NCBI GenBank assembly: GCA_011800155.1
Contig: CM022376.1
Span: 620,001-684,000 of the forward strand
Origin: Flammulina velutipes
Lineage: Eukaryota > Basidiomycota > Agaricomycetes > Agaricales > Physalacriaceae
Reading direction: 5' to 3'
DNA length: 64,000 nucleotides
Shown piece by piece: positions 21,200 to 31,560 of the stretch; position 1 is the first letter of the stretch; every line of letters starts with the position of its first letter. Both the position numbers and the translations under genes were made by a program. The notes under the pieces were generated by a model that saw only the letters and a program-made list of their open reading frames with translations, was not told the origin of the DNA and did no database searches.

Positions 21200-21635
21200 T
21201 GTCACGAATCGCCTCTATTTTGCTCCCTCCCTTACGCTCCCCGACATCCCCGAGAGCTCGCCACGCTCTTCCACCATCACGTGTTTACCGGTCCGGATAT
21301 GGTAACCCTAACCAGAAATCACATGTTCCTGTAACTTTTTACAAACTGTAAAAAGTTATGCAATGATGCAATCGTTGCACCATTGCCTCACTCATCATCG
21401 CATCATCATGGCTCATCGTAGCAGCCACGGACTTTATATTTATATACACGGCCTTTCTAGATATTTCCTTAGTTTGTCCTCTTCGTCTCTACACTGTTCG
21501 GATATCCCAGCACTGTATCGAGCTAGGCTCTCTCATATCTCAATCTACGTTCCATTCTCTGCTTTCATCTTATCGCTCTCCGTCCGATCGCGACTTGGGT
21601 GGTTGTTTGGTTCACGCCGGACTCCGTCCTTGACA
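21200..21635 (+). repeat. Element C 5' LTR
   Basis: 436 bp, TGTCACGAAT...CCTTGACA. A TATA-like TTATATTTATATA (about 21433-21446) lies roughly 30 bp upstream of AGTTTGTCCT (21471-21480), the presumed transcript start because it pairs with the primer site just after the LTR. Confidence 0.93.
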
Positions 21636-21637
21636 CT

Positions 21638-21647
21638 AGGACAAACT
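21638..21647 (+). other. Element C self-priming primer-binding site
   Basis: AGGACAAACT, two bases after the LTR, is perfectly complementary to AGTTTGTCCT at 21471-21480 within the LTR. In Tf1-type elements the mRNA 5' end folds back to prime at the PBS. The position of the partner relative to the TATA supports the same mechanism here. No TGG tRNA-type PBS is present. Confidence 0.72.
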
Positions 21648-21672
21648 CTTCTACACCCACCTCGCTTGGCGC

Positions 21673-23420
21673 ATGCCCGCCGACCGTACCTCTACAACCA
21701 AGCCAGATCTTACTCCTCGGGCCACGCGCCTGAGACTCAAGAAAACCAGTTCCCCTCGTGCGTTAACAGTTGACGAAGTTAACTTCAGCTTACTGCCTCC
21801 CGATCTCAAAATCCGTCGTCGCCGTTACCCGCGTGAGCTTCGCCCACGCACTGATAAGCCGGCACCATCGCGCGCTTCTCAGCCGACGCAGACTCCCCTC
21901 CGTTACCTCCCGGCGCCGAAGTTTATCAAAGCGCAGCTTGGATCCTCGACCCCAGTGGCGAGTGGCAAGAACTCTTCTTTGACGACGACGATCGCTGGTT
22001 CATCCGAGACAATAACAACGTCCCTATCTATCCCACTTCCCTCGACTTCACAGAAGCTCAAAGACGCCTTGATCGATACCACGATCGTCAACGCGCTGAA
22101 GAACGGCAAAGAGCTGAGTCATCATTAGATCCAGAACCAGTCGTACCCTCACCAGAACCCCAAGAACCCGAGTCCATTCAGACTCAAGAACCAGCTCCTG
22201 CATCTCCCGTATCGTCTCATCACTCGGACGAACCCCAGCTTCCCCCAGAACCCAGTCTCCCGGAACCGCTACCAACCTCTTCGCCGGCCGAAGAACCTCC
22301 CAGCTCCTCATCTTCATCCTCTTCCTCGTCTTCTTCCTCTTCTGGTCCACCTTCCCCTGTTATTCCTGCTATCCCCATCATGTCCAACACACCTGCCCCT
22401 ATCCCAAGCGAACGTGGCGCTAAACTCGAAGAGTTCCACGGCGATCGTAACTCTGCCTCTAGATGGCTGGCTCAATTCCGGAATCACTTGCGCCTCAACG
22501 ACACCCGATATCCCACCGACTCCGAACGGGTTGCCCTGTTCTTCTCTTGCTTCAGGGGAAACCTCGGTGGTAAATGGGCTGAGCGCCGCATGAAGGAATT
22601 TGACGCCGACCAGGACGACACTACTATTCTCGCTGCCAACAAGAGGTGGACTACCCTGGCCAGCGTTATTGCCAAGTTCAAGGCTGACTTCGCCGCCATC
22701 GATCCCATCACTGTGGCACGCACGGCCATTGAGACCCTTCGTCAAGAGAAGGAGTTTTCAGATATTGATAAGTTCCTCACCGAGTTCAATTCGTACGCTG
22801 ACGACTCTGAGTTCGATGAGAGCTCGCTCCTCTATTTCCTCAAGAAGGGCCTCAATAGCTCCCTCGTTGATCGCATCGCTCTATCTTATCCCCCTCCCGC
22901 TACTCTCGACGACTACAAGGCCCGCGCAGTCGAGATGCAGCATGCATGGGAGAACCGGAAGGCTGAGAAGAATAATTGGAGAGGTCCTGGTTACGTTCCC
23001 GCTCCCCGCGCTCCTGCCGCCCCTAGAGCCCCGGCTGTAGATATGGGAGTCCCCATGGACGTTGACGCGTCTAGACGCCCAGGTGCATCCTCGAACTTTC
23101 CTCACGTTCCGAGACTGACTCCTATGGACCGCGAGATCCTTCGTCAACAGGGCGCCTGCTTCAAGTGTCGCCGCCCCGGGCATATCTCCCGCAACTGCCC
23201 CACACGTACCACTCCCGGAACCCCTCAATCCACTCGCAACATTCGCGCCACTGATGTGGCCACGTCATCTCCGTCCACTGACACCGCCGCCCCCGTCACT
23301 GACTCCACCAACGCCATCGCCCAGATCAGTGCGGTGGCTAACCTTCTTCGTGGACTGCAGGGAGAGGATAAGGAGCAGGCAGTCGCGTGTTTGAGAGATG
23401 TTGCTGGATTGGATTTTTAA
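21673..23420 (+). CDS. Element C Gag with CCHC knuckle, one frame change in the N-terminal region
   Basis: The first ATG after the presumed transcript start is 21673 (MPADRTST). That frame reads protein-like to about residue 75, after which coding character moves to the -1 frame (WILDPSGEWQELFFDDDD onward, about 21935), which lacks its own ATG until 22380. This suggests a one-base indel near 21885-21915 or a frameshift. From 22380 the gag core is clear: LEEFHGDRNSASRWLAQFRNHL and LFFSCFRGNLGGKWAERRM are typical of basidiomycete gypsy capsids, followed by the knuckle CFKCRRPGHISRNC (about 23157-23200). The stop TAA lies in GGATTTTTAAAG, where a -1 slip enters pol. Confidence 0.8.
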
Positions 23421-26400
23421 AGCGCTCCCCTACTGCAACGTTAGGCGGAGCTGTACGAAATTTTGCCATATGTTCACCCAATCGATTCGCTGTATTATCA
23501 CCCCATCCTCGTGAGCGTGTTCATCCCTTTGAGCTTCGAATGTCGGCAGTCACCCGCAACCGACAGACACCCTCAATCACGCTGGAACTCGAATTTATTG
23601 GCAAACTTACTGGCAAAAGAATCGTTGCACAAGCTCTCGTTGATAGTGGTGCTGAAGGCATCATTATTAACGCCCGGTACGCAAACGCGCACCACTTTAC
23701 CCTCATTCCCCTTTCATCACCATTCCCTGTCCGCAACGTTGACGGCTCTGAGAACGTCATGGGTTGGGTGCGCCACTATACCGTTCAACTTGTGCGCATC
23801 TACTCTCGTGATGGCCAATCCTACCACGAGGAACTCATCGAGCTCTACGTCACTGATATTGGTGACCACGATGTCATCTTAGGCACGGATTGGCTTGACG
23901 AACACAACCCCGAGATCGACTGGGCTGGCACTCGTGTCGACTTCACTCGATGCCCCGATACCTGCACCCTTAAAAACCCACCGGTGACCGATGTACGTGC
24001 TCACGCTAAACGCACTCCTGCACTCGTTAACCAGACGCGAACCCCGCATGACCCTCGCGCTCACCACCGAGACTACCAGGTCCAGTGGAAGGATCGGGAG
24101 AGCAATCTCAAACCTGTACCTGTTCACCGAGTCGCTGGACGCCGACGCGCAGTCCGCGCATTTACCCAAGTCCAAATTCCTGTTGTCCTCTTCACAGAGA
24201 ACGATGATGATGAAGAAGAAGTCCCTAGAGAGTGGGAGGAGGAGGTATTTGAAGAGCTATTCCGGGATGATTATCCTCGCCCGGTGCGCGATCCACATTC
24301 TTCAGACAGTCCTTTCGTTCACGTTCGTGCTGGTTTCACCAGAGCCCAAGAGCTTGCTGAGGCTAGCCAGAAGCCGGCCGACACTCGACCACTCGCTGAA
24401 CGCATCCCCTCCCCTTATCATGCCTATCTCACGGTGTTCGACAAAACCACTTCAGAACGTCTCCCCGCTCGCAGCCCTTGGGACCATGCCATAGACCTGA
24501 AACCAGGCTTCGAACCGAAACCCTGCAAGACGTATCCATTGTCGCCTGCAGAACAGAAGGAACTCGACACCTTTCTCGATGAAAACCTGGCCAAGGGCTA
24601 TATTCGCCCATCTAAGTCCCCAATGGCAAGTCCGTTCTTCTTCGTTAAGAAAAAGGATGGAAAGCTACGCCCCGTACAGGATTATCGCGACCTGAACAAA
24701 GGAACCGTCAAGAACGAGTACCCGCTGCCGCTCATTCCCGAGCTTATTGACAAGCTGAAAGGCGCCAAAGTCTTCTCCAAGATCGACCTACGTTGGGGCT
24801 ACAATAATGTTCGGATAAAGGAGGGAGATGAGTGGAAAGGCGCGTTCAAAACGAACCGTGGCCTGTTTGAACCCCTGGTGATGTTCTTTGGTCTTATGAA
24901 TTCCCCCGCCACGTTTCAAGCAATGATGAATACCATTCTCAAGGATCTTATCGACTCCGGAAAAGTTGTCGTCTACATGGACGATATCCTGATCTTCACC
25001 GAAACTCTGGAAGAACACCGCGAGCTTGTATGTCAGGTCCTCAAACGACTTCGAGACCACGATCTTTATGCCAAGCCGGAGAAATGTGTATTCGAAGCTG
25101 AGTCCATCGAATTCCTGGGTCTCATCATCTCTCACAACGCTCTCCGCATGGACCCAGTCAAAGTCGCCGGCGTAGTTCAGTGGCCAACCCCACGGCACGT
25201 GAAGGACGTGCAGTCCTTTTTGGGTTTTGGCAACTTCTATCGACGGTTTATTGAAGGATTCTCCAAGTTGGCACGACCACTGTTCAATCTCACCAAGAAG
25301 GATCAACCTTGGGTATGGTCTCCGGAATGTCAAACGGCCTTCGAGGCCCTCAAAGATGCGTTCACCTCGTCTCCTGTCCTTATCATGCCCGATGCTGAAA
25401 AACCGTATCGTGTTGAAGTAGACGCCTCAGACTACGCCACCGGAGGCATTCTGTCTCAGGTCAGCGAGGACGGACAGTGGCATCCAGTCGCCTTTTTGTC
25501 CAAGTCCTTGTCGGAACCCGAGCGCAACTACGACATTCATGACAAGGAGCTATTGGCAATCATCCGTGCACTCGAAGCTTGGCGGCACTACTTGGAAGGA
25601 GCCACGCACTCGGTCGATATCATCACCGACCACAAGAACCTCGAGTACTTTACCAATGCGCAAAAGCTGAGTCGCCGACAAGCCCGATGGGCCCTTTTCC
25701 TCACCCGATTTGACTTTACGTTGACGCACAAACCTGGTACTTCGAACCGTAGTGACCCACTATCCCGCCGCGCGGACCATAAAGAGGGGGTCGAGGACGA
25801 CAACACCGATCGTGTACTCCTAGACCCCAAGTTCTTCCGAATTCGAGCAACTAGACCAGGAGAGGTGGTGGCGATCGGTGATGCTGAGTTGAGACGTCGT
25901 ATTCGAGAATGTCCAAAGAAGGACGCTGAGGTTGTCGGTGCGTTAGACGTTATCCTTCGCAACGGTCCGCGTTCGCTGGTCAAAAACCTACAGGAATGGA
26001 ATTACGAAGATGGAATCGTTCTCTTCCGTGGCAAGGTGTATGTCCCCGCTGACCTCGAACTCCGTCGAGACATCGTCAAGATGCACCACGATCTTGTAGG
26101 GCCAGGCCATCCCGGACGATTCAAAACCTATGAACTACTGAGTCGCGAATTCTGGTGGCCGGGCATGTCGGTCTTCGTCCGTGACTATGTCGATGGCTGC
26201 GCCACTTGCCAGCTGACAAAACCGAATAATCACCCCGCCCATGTCCCTCTTGTCCCCAATGAAATCCCTGACCGTCCTTTTGGCACGATTACCACCGATT
26301 TCATCACCGACCTCCCAGAAGTTGACGGCTACGACTCCATTCACTGTGTCGTCGATCGACTCACCAAGACCGTTATTGTCACTCCGTGCAAGAAAACTAT

Positions 26401-27601
26401 TGACTCAGATGGGACCGTCGACATTCTCATTGACAACACGTTCAGACGCTACGGTCTCTGGGACAAGATGATCTCCGACCGGGGACCCCAGTTCGCCAGC
26501 AAAGTCATGCAGGCTATTCACGCTAAGTTAGGTATCACCTCTGCCCTTAGTACCGCGTATCACCCCCAGACAGATGGCGAGACCGAACGCTTCAACCAAG
26601 AGCTTGAACAGTTCTTACGCGTCTTCTGCAACTACCGACAAGACGATTGGGTAAAGTACCTCCCATACGCGGAGTTCTCCCACAACATCCGTGTCCACGC
26701 CGCGACGGGCAAGTCACCCTTCGAACTCCTCCATGGTTTCCAACCCCGCTTCTACCCCTCACTCAACCCGACTTCGAAGATCCCGTCGGTTGAAGACCGC
26801 CTTACGAACCTGCAGCTCCTGCGCGAGGAGGTTCAGGCCAGTCTAACCACTGCCGCTGAATTGATGAAGAGAAACAACGGTGATGATACGAGGAAAGGAG
26901 TGGTGTTTAAAGTTGGCGATAAGGTCCTGCTCGACGGCAAAAACCTTAAAACCACCAGACCAAAAGCTAAGCTCGCCAACAAGCGACACGGTCCCTTTGA
27001 AATCACTGACGTTCTCGGCCCAGTCACCTATCGGCTCAAACTCCCGCCAAAATGGCGCATTCATCCCGTATTCCATGCATCCCTACTTGTCCCATTCAAG
27101 GAGACCGATGCGCATGGACCCAACTTCCCGGGTGCGCCACCCGAGCTTCTAGATGACGACGAAGACTATGATGTCGAGGCCATCTTAGACTCACGCCCTA
27201 CCCGGAACAAGCGAGGTGTGCAGTATCTGGTCAAATGGTTAGATTATTCGGAATCAGAGAACACATGGGAGCCCAGTTCAGCGTTAACGAACGAGAAGGT
27301 GTTGGCGTTGATAGAGGACTTCCATCGCCGGTACCCCAAGGCGTTTTCAAAACCCCGTCCCACGATTCGTAACCTTGGTCTTACTGTGCAAGACATCTGG
27401 TCCGGTACTTCCGCGCTCCGGGCGCAAGCGCATCCTAAAGGGGGGGTATTGTCACGAATCGCCTCTATTTTGCTCCCTCCCTTACGCTCCCCGACATCCC
27501 CGAGAGCTCGCCACGCTCTTCCACCATCACGTGTTTACCGGTCCGGATATGGTAACCCTAACCAGAAATCACATGTTCCTGTAACTTTTTACAAACTGTA
27601 A
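23387..27601 (+). CDS. Element C Pol: protease, RT, RNaseH, integrase, chromodomain
   Basis: Open for 1404 codons in the -1 frame relative to gag, overlapping it by 34 bp; position 23387 is a GTG and translation probably enters by frameshift. Landmarks by residue: protease DSGAEG at 86-91; RT YMDD at 530-533; RNaseH DASDYATGG from 679; integrase zinc region HHDLVGPGH from 900 and CATC; catalytic D971, D1031 and E1067 with 35 residues between the last two; GPF motif (KRHGPFEITDVLGPVTYRL); chromodomain from about 1261 (YDVEAILDSR ... YLVKWLDYSESENTWEP). Chromodomains bind methylated histone tails and guide integration to heterochromatin in related elements. The ORF runs through the PPT into the 3' LTR before its stop. 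No lesions seen. Confidence 0.93.
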   Translation: MFERCCWIGFLKRSPTATLGGAVRNFAICSPNRFAVLSPHPRERVHPFELRMSAVTRNRQTPSITLELEFIGKLTGKRIVAQALVDSGAEGIIINARYANAHHFTLIPLSSPFPVRNVDGSENVMGWVRHYTVQLVRIYSRDGQSYHEELIELYVTDIGDHDVILGTDWLDEHNPEIDWAGTRVDFTRCPDTCTLKNPPVTDVRAHAKRTPALVNQTRTPHDPRAHHRDYQVQWKDRESNLKPVPVHRVAGRRRAVRAFTQVQIPVVLFTENDDDEEEVPREWEEEVFEELFRDDYPRPVRDPHSSDSPFVHVRAGFTRAQELAEASQKPADTRPLAERIPSPYHAYLTVFDKTTSERLPARSPWDHAIDLKPGFEPKPCKTYPLSPAEQKELDTFLDENLAKGYIRPSKSPMASPFFFVKKKDGKLRPVQDYRDLNKGTVKNEYPLPLIPELIDKLKGAKVFSKIDLRWGYNNVRIKEGDEWKGAFKTNRGLFEPLVMFFGLMNSPATFQAMMNTILKDLIDSGKVVVYMDDILIFTETLEEHRELVCQVLKRLRDHDLYAKPEKCVFEAESIEFLGLIISHNALRMDPVKVAGVVQWPTPRHVKDVQSFLGFGNFYRRFIEGFSKLARPLFNLTKKDQPWVWSPECQTAFEALKDAFTSSPVLIMPDAEKPYRVEVDASDYATGGILSQVSEDGQWHPVAFLSKSLSEPERNYDIHDKELLAIIRALEAWRHYLEGATHSVDIITDHKNLEYFTNAQKLSRRQARWALFLTRFDFTLTHKPGTSNRSDPLSRRADHKEGVEDDNTDRVLLDPKFFRIRATRPGEVVAIGDAELRRRIRECPKKDAEVVGALDVILRNGPRSLVKNLQEWNYEDGIVLFRGKVYVPADLELRRDIVKMHHDLVGPGHPGRFKTYELLSREFWWPGMSVFVRDYVDGCATCQLTKPNNHPAHVPLVPNEIPDRPFGTITTDFITDLPEVDGYDSIHCVVDRLTKTVIVTPCKKTIDSDGTVDILIDNTFRRYGLWDKMISDRGPQFASKVMQAIHAKLGITSALSTAYHPQTDGETERFNQELEQFLRVFCNYRQDDWVKYLPYAEFSHNIRVHAATGKSPFELLHGFQPRFYPSLNPTSKIPSVEDRLTNLQLLREEVQASLTTAAELMKRNNGDDTRKGVVFKVGDKVLLDGKNLKTTRPKAKLANKRHGPFEITDVLGPVTYRLKLPPKWRIHPVFHASLLVPFKETDAHGPNFPGAPPELLDDDEDYDVEAILDSRPTRNKRGVQYLVKWLDYSESENTWEPSSALTNEKVLALIEDFHRRYPKAFSKPRPTIRNLGLTVQDIWSGTSALRAQAHPKGGVLSRIASILLPPLRSPTSPRARHALPPSRVYRSGYGNPNQKSHVPVTFYKL
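27438..27446 (+). other. Element C polypurine tract
   Basis: AAAGGGGGG immediately before TAT and the 3' LTR TG at 27450; the plus-strand primer site. It lies inside the open pol frame. Confidence 0.8.
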
Positions 27602-27885
27602 AAAGTTATGCAATGATGCAATCGTTGCACCATTGCCTCACTCATCATCGCATCATCATGGCTCATCGTAGCAGCCACGGACTTTATATTTATATACACG
27701 GCCTTTCTAGATATTTCCTTAGTTTGTCCTCTTCGTCTCTACACTGTTCGGATATCCCAGCACTGTATCGAGCTAGGCTCTCTCATATCTCAATCTACGT
27801 TCCATTCTCTGCTTTCATCTTATCGCTCTCCGTCCGATCGCGACTTGGGTGGTTGTTTGGTTCACGCCGGACTCCGTCCTTGACA
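27450..27885 (+). repeat. Element C 3' LTR
   Basis: 436 bp, apparently identical to the 5' LTR. Encodes the last about 50 codons of the pol ORF, up to 27601. Confidence 0.93.
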
Positions 27886-28161
27886 TTAGTCCGAAATACT
27901 AGGATTGAAGAGGAACTCAATCACAAGTTCAAAGAACGATTCATGGGTCCATACGCCGTAGTATCGCGTACGACTGGTGGAAACTATGTCCTATGTGAGC
28001 TAGACGGATCCTTACTCAAAGATAAGATTGCGCAGTTTCGGGTTATTCCGTTTTATTCACGGAAAGACCCTAGCTTCTTAGGAGACTTGTTCTTCAAGAG
28101 ACTACACATGATACGTGGCTCTGTAGGCAAAGTTATGGACGAATTAAACAAGAAAGCATGA
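27886..28161 (+). pseudogene. Element A integrase C-terminus
   Basis: This is the tail of A's pol after element C; it resumes in frame with the TTAGT duplication at 27886-27890. It carries the GPY/F-like motif (FMGPYAVVSRTTGGNYVL), which in gypsy integrases follows the catalytic core, and a hydrophobic/basic tail ending at TGA 28159-28161. Nothing like a chromodomain follows, in contrast to element C. Directly after the stop come the hairpin and purine tract also found after pol in B and E. Confidence 0.88.
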
Positions 28162-28633
28162 GCTGATGGTAGGGATACCATCATATAAAGCTTGTGGGGG
28201 ATATAGAGGCATTCCCGAATAACGAACGGAATTTACCAGGAATTTTCGATTTTACTTGGTACATACCAACGATACGTTCAAGATGTATTATCATTAAGAA
28301 CGAAGATAGTATAGCAGTAACGTTAAAGATATACTGTATACAAACCGTACAAATGATGAATATCTTTTCTTTAATAAAAGGTACCATTCCCGATGCGGGG
28401 TTGGGGAAATTCCCCACAATCTAAGATAAGATTCCGAAGAGCTAGGCCCATCAGAAACGGAATGGCCCTTTCCATTTCGGAGTTGATCGACAGGATCACC
28501 GGACCGGGTCCGTGATGGTGAACTTAAAGAGAAAATTTGAGAAAAACGAACTCACTCTTCAACCACCATCGCAGCGACGCGACTCTGCCAAAACGCGACT
28601 TAGATCAACGCGACGTCGATTAGTTCAAGTACC
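28162..28633 (+). other. Element A spacer between pol and gene Z, with hairpin and PPT-like tract
   Basis: No convincing coding sequence. It starts with the hairpin GATGGT-AGGGAT-ACCATC (28165-28182) and the tract GTGGGGGATATAGAGGC (28194-28210). Both are conserved in B (9696-9713 and 9668-9685) and E (55596-55613 and 55623-55640). The remainder should contain the promoter and 5' UTR of Z; I see no clear core promoter. Confidence 0.6.
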
Positions 28634-30784
28634 ATGTCAACAACTAGCTTCTTTGAATTGAAAGACCGACCCAAGGCGCTCGCATTTGAGCGCCGCCACT
28701 TCTCTAAAAATGCGATCAGACGACTTCGCTTTATTCCCGGCAATTGGCGGACTTTGCCTGTCTGCCACGTTCCGGAAGATTACCGAATCTTCTGGACTCA
28801 GTTCGAGAAGGCGGCCGGCGAACTCAAGCATTCGGCGGCTAACAATAACGTATGGCTGGATCAAGTCCTTACAAGGGCTTGGCAGTTATACGAAGAGTTG
28901 CCGGATGCAACGGTAAGATAAAGATCACGTCGGCAGATTCCGAAATTTTAACGGAATCAAATTAGACAAGTGAAGATGAAAGTGGCGAAGAAAAGGGCGA
29001 AGAAAAGGTCGAGAAGAAGACTGAAGAGAGAGTCAAGGTAAGTTTCCTTGAGTCTAACGGGTAAATTCCGGGAAACTCAACGGAAAAACCTTAGACGCCT
29101 GAAGGTAAAGGCAAAGATGTCGACAAGGGTGTCGTCGACGAAAAAGACAAGTCCGACGAGGAAGATGTCGACCAAGATGAAGATCAAGCCGGAGCCCAAG
29201 GAACCAGTTCCAAAGGCAACAGCAAGGTAAGGACTGCAAAGAACCAGATTCCGGTATCTTCAACGGATTTGTTATAGGACTCAAGCGGCGAGAGCTCTGA
29301 CGACGCAGAGGTCGTCAAGGCTATGGCTGTAGCAAAGACCAGTGAAGTTGAAGAAGACTCAGGATCCGAGGGTCCTAACGAAGACAAGGTACGATAGCGA
29401 CTTGGTAATAGCAAATCCCGGTAAACTTAACGGAATTCCTAGGACCAGGAAGATAGCGAGGCTCAAGAGGAGCCACGACAAAAGAAAGGCTCTTCCAAGG
29501 GCCAAGAGCAAGATGTAAGTAGCTTGAATCTCAAGGCTATATTGCAACTAATACGATCTACGATAGAGCGAGGAAGAGGATTCCGGGGAGCGCAAGGAAA
29601 AGTCCGCGCCAACCCCGGAAAGGTCTCCCAGTTCAGAAATCCCACGTCCCCCTCCTCGCAAGACGAAAACTGTACCAAAAGCTCCAAGTCCAAGGGTAGT
29701 GGCACCTCGACCCGTTCGAGCTCCCATGCAGATGCCGCCAATGGCAATGGTGAAGCCTGCTAGGGCTCCGATGGCTAAGCCAACCCAAGGTTCCCAGCAG
29801 ATGCCCCTTCCGCCCATTGCGATGCCTTCGCAAGAAGAGATCAAGGGCTTGGGAAACCGAAAGCTGTCGAAGCTATCGACAATGGCAGCTCCCGCGGCAG
29901 CTCCGGTAGAAGACCCGGAGGTGGCGTTCATACGAGCGGTGAGCTTTCGCGCAAAGCAAGCGAGAATGGAAGATGACTCCGGACAGGAGGTCGTGGATGA
30001 GGAAGCACCTTCTCCCAAGAAGAAGGCAAAGACGACGAAGAAGACAACGCTGAAAGCAGTGGGTAAGAAGGTGGCTCCAGCAGCCAAACCCAAAACTAGC
30101 GTCAAGTCGACTCCGATGTCAAAACCGGACTCGCCCGCGAAAGCCAAGGGAACGAAGAGGACGCGCGAAGTAGAAGATGGCGATGCAGATGGTAGCAGTG
30201 GTGATGATGGCGAGGAAGAAGACAAAGAACAGCAGGAGGACGACTTCGAGCCGAACGACGACGACTTCGAGCCTAACAACGATGATTTCCAACCCTCCGA
30301 TGAGCCAACGGGCGATTCCGAGGATGGGTCGGAAAGTGAAGGACCGGCGAGAAAGAAGAAGAAAACGGCAAAGGGAGCTGTAGCCGTGAAGTCGAGCAAG
30401 GCCAAGGGCAAAAGAAAGGCGAAGGAACCCATTCCGGAAGATGAACTTTGGAAGTACTCCCAAGTACTTTGCAAAGAGTGTCTCAAAAGGAGCAAGGAAT
30501 GCAAGTACGCGACGCCGACGACCAAGTCCTGCATACGCTGTCAAGTCATGAAGCTCAAATGCGTCAAGCTAGACCCGGAGTCAGACGTGGTCAAGCGTAG
30601 GCCTCAAGCTTTGCTTGAGACCATACAAGATCTTCGACACGACGTAGACCAACTTGTCGAGCAGAATGGCAGGTTGACTGACGCCGTCAACGACTTACTG
30701 AGGCAGTGGGGAGATCCTGCTGCTCTCAAGTACTATGGGTTGGCGTCGGAAAATTCCGAAGCTGGACCAAGTCGTCGTCGCTAG
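28634..30784 (+). CDS. Element A gene Z: Zn2Cys6 zinc-cluster protein, sense strand, six exons
   Basis: Predicted join is 28634-28912, 28966-29037, 29095-29226, 29278-29388, 29443-29514, 29567-30784, giving 627 residues. All introns are 51-57 bp with GT..TAG ends and all are phase 0. The middle is rich in Lys, Glu, Asp and Pro and low in complexity. The zinc cluster spans about residues 524-554 with spacing C-x2-C-x6-C-x9-C-x2-C-x6-C (CKEC, KEC, SCIRC, KLKC), an exact GAL4-type Zn2Cys6 pattern, though that family usually has it near the N-terminus. A heptad-like stretch (LLETIQDLRHDVDQLVEQNG) follows and could dimerise the protein. A nuclear DNA-binding role is inferred from the family. Four of the five introns carry a TTCCG...CGGAA everted repeat. 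Sequence outside the cluster is barely alignable to Z of B. Confidence 0.8.
28938..28956. repeat. A-type everted repeat TTCCG-N9-CGGAA (Z intron 1)
   Basis: TTCCG and CGGAA flank nine bases within intron 1 of Z. Related copies occur in introns 2 (29066-29085), 3 (29249-29268) and 4 (29416-29435) with ten-base spacers and one degenerate arm in the last two. Confidence 0.7.
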
Positions 30785-31560
30785 AAGAAAGGGGTTACAA
30801 GTGAAAGAGGTCGAAGCCTAGCTCCCTCTAACACTTGTAGTTTCGCATTTTTTGTCTTGGTTTTCATTGCCGGGTTCTGGTCGGACTTCTTGATATCTTC
30901 GGACTTCGTCCCTTCGCGAACTTGTACACATACCTTACGACTTGTATATGAACATTGGACTTAGCGGCCTCAGTGCCAAATATTTACATACAATTTACGA
31001 TACCATAGAAAAAAATAGCGAGCACGCTGATTTGATTACAAAATGGTGTGAACTAAGATCAAGAAAAACTTGAAAACCTACAAAAGATACCAAGTCATTG
31101 AGACAAGGGATTCTCCGGGTTTTCAAGTGGAAAAACAGACTCTTCTAGGATGAAAGCTTAGTAGACTAACAAAGATACCAGTATGATAGCATCTAATAAG
31201 TCAATGGGAGACGCCATAAATCATGACGATCTCCGGACTTATCAAGGGCGTGAACATTGGTTATAACTAGAGACTGCGCCAAGGCTAGTACGTCTCAAGT
31301 TACATAGAAGAACTAGCCAACGAAGGTCTTAAGCCATATATACCTGAGGCTACGAGTATGAATGCCATAGTATGAAGAATACTCAACTCCGATGAAGATA
31401 CGGGAAATCCCGCGCCACCATCAATTTGAACCACAGAACGAACTTGGTAACAAGGAAAGGGTCTAAATTGAAGGTATAGCGCTACGACATAGGATAACCG
31501 ACAAACGATATAGACTAAGTGTCTAACACCAAGATGATAGACTTTTAACGGAAAATCCGA
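30785..31560. other. Element A convergent 3' region between Z and ag2, with internal PPT copy
   Basis: Noncoding stretch between the stops of Z and antisense ag2. It should hold the 3' ends of both transcripts. It contains AAGTCAATGGGAGA at 31198-31211, which differs by one base from A's own terminal PPT (AAGTCTATGGGAGA, 35010-35023). B and E have a PPT copy in the equivalent gap. No other structure is clear. Confidence 0.6.

Larger units (their letters stand above)
21200..27885 (+). mobile_element. Element C: complete Tf1/sushi-like chromovirus inserted in A
   Basis: Two 436-bp LTRs (21200-21635 and 27450-27885) that look identical by eye flank gag and pol. The 5-bp duplication TTAGT is at 21195-21199 and 27886-27890. 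Pol order is PR-RT-RNaseH-IN-chromodomain, which with the self-complementary primer site points to the Tf1/sushi branch of chromoviruses. It is unrelated in sequence to the giant family. The identical LTRs indicate a very recent insertion. Confidence 0.95.

Noticed and set aside
29548..30534. Minus-strand 328-codon ORF opposite A's Z exon 6.
   Set aside because: Ser/Leu-rich complement of Lys/Glu-rich codons. The plus strand has the zinc cluster, intron structure and homology to B.
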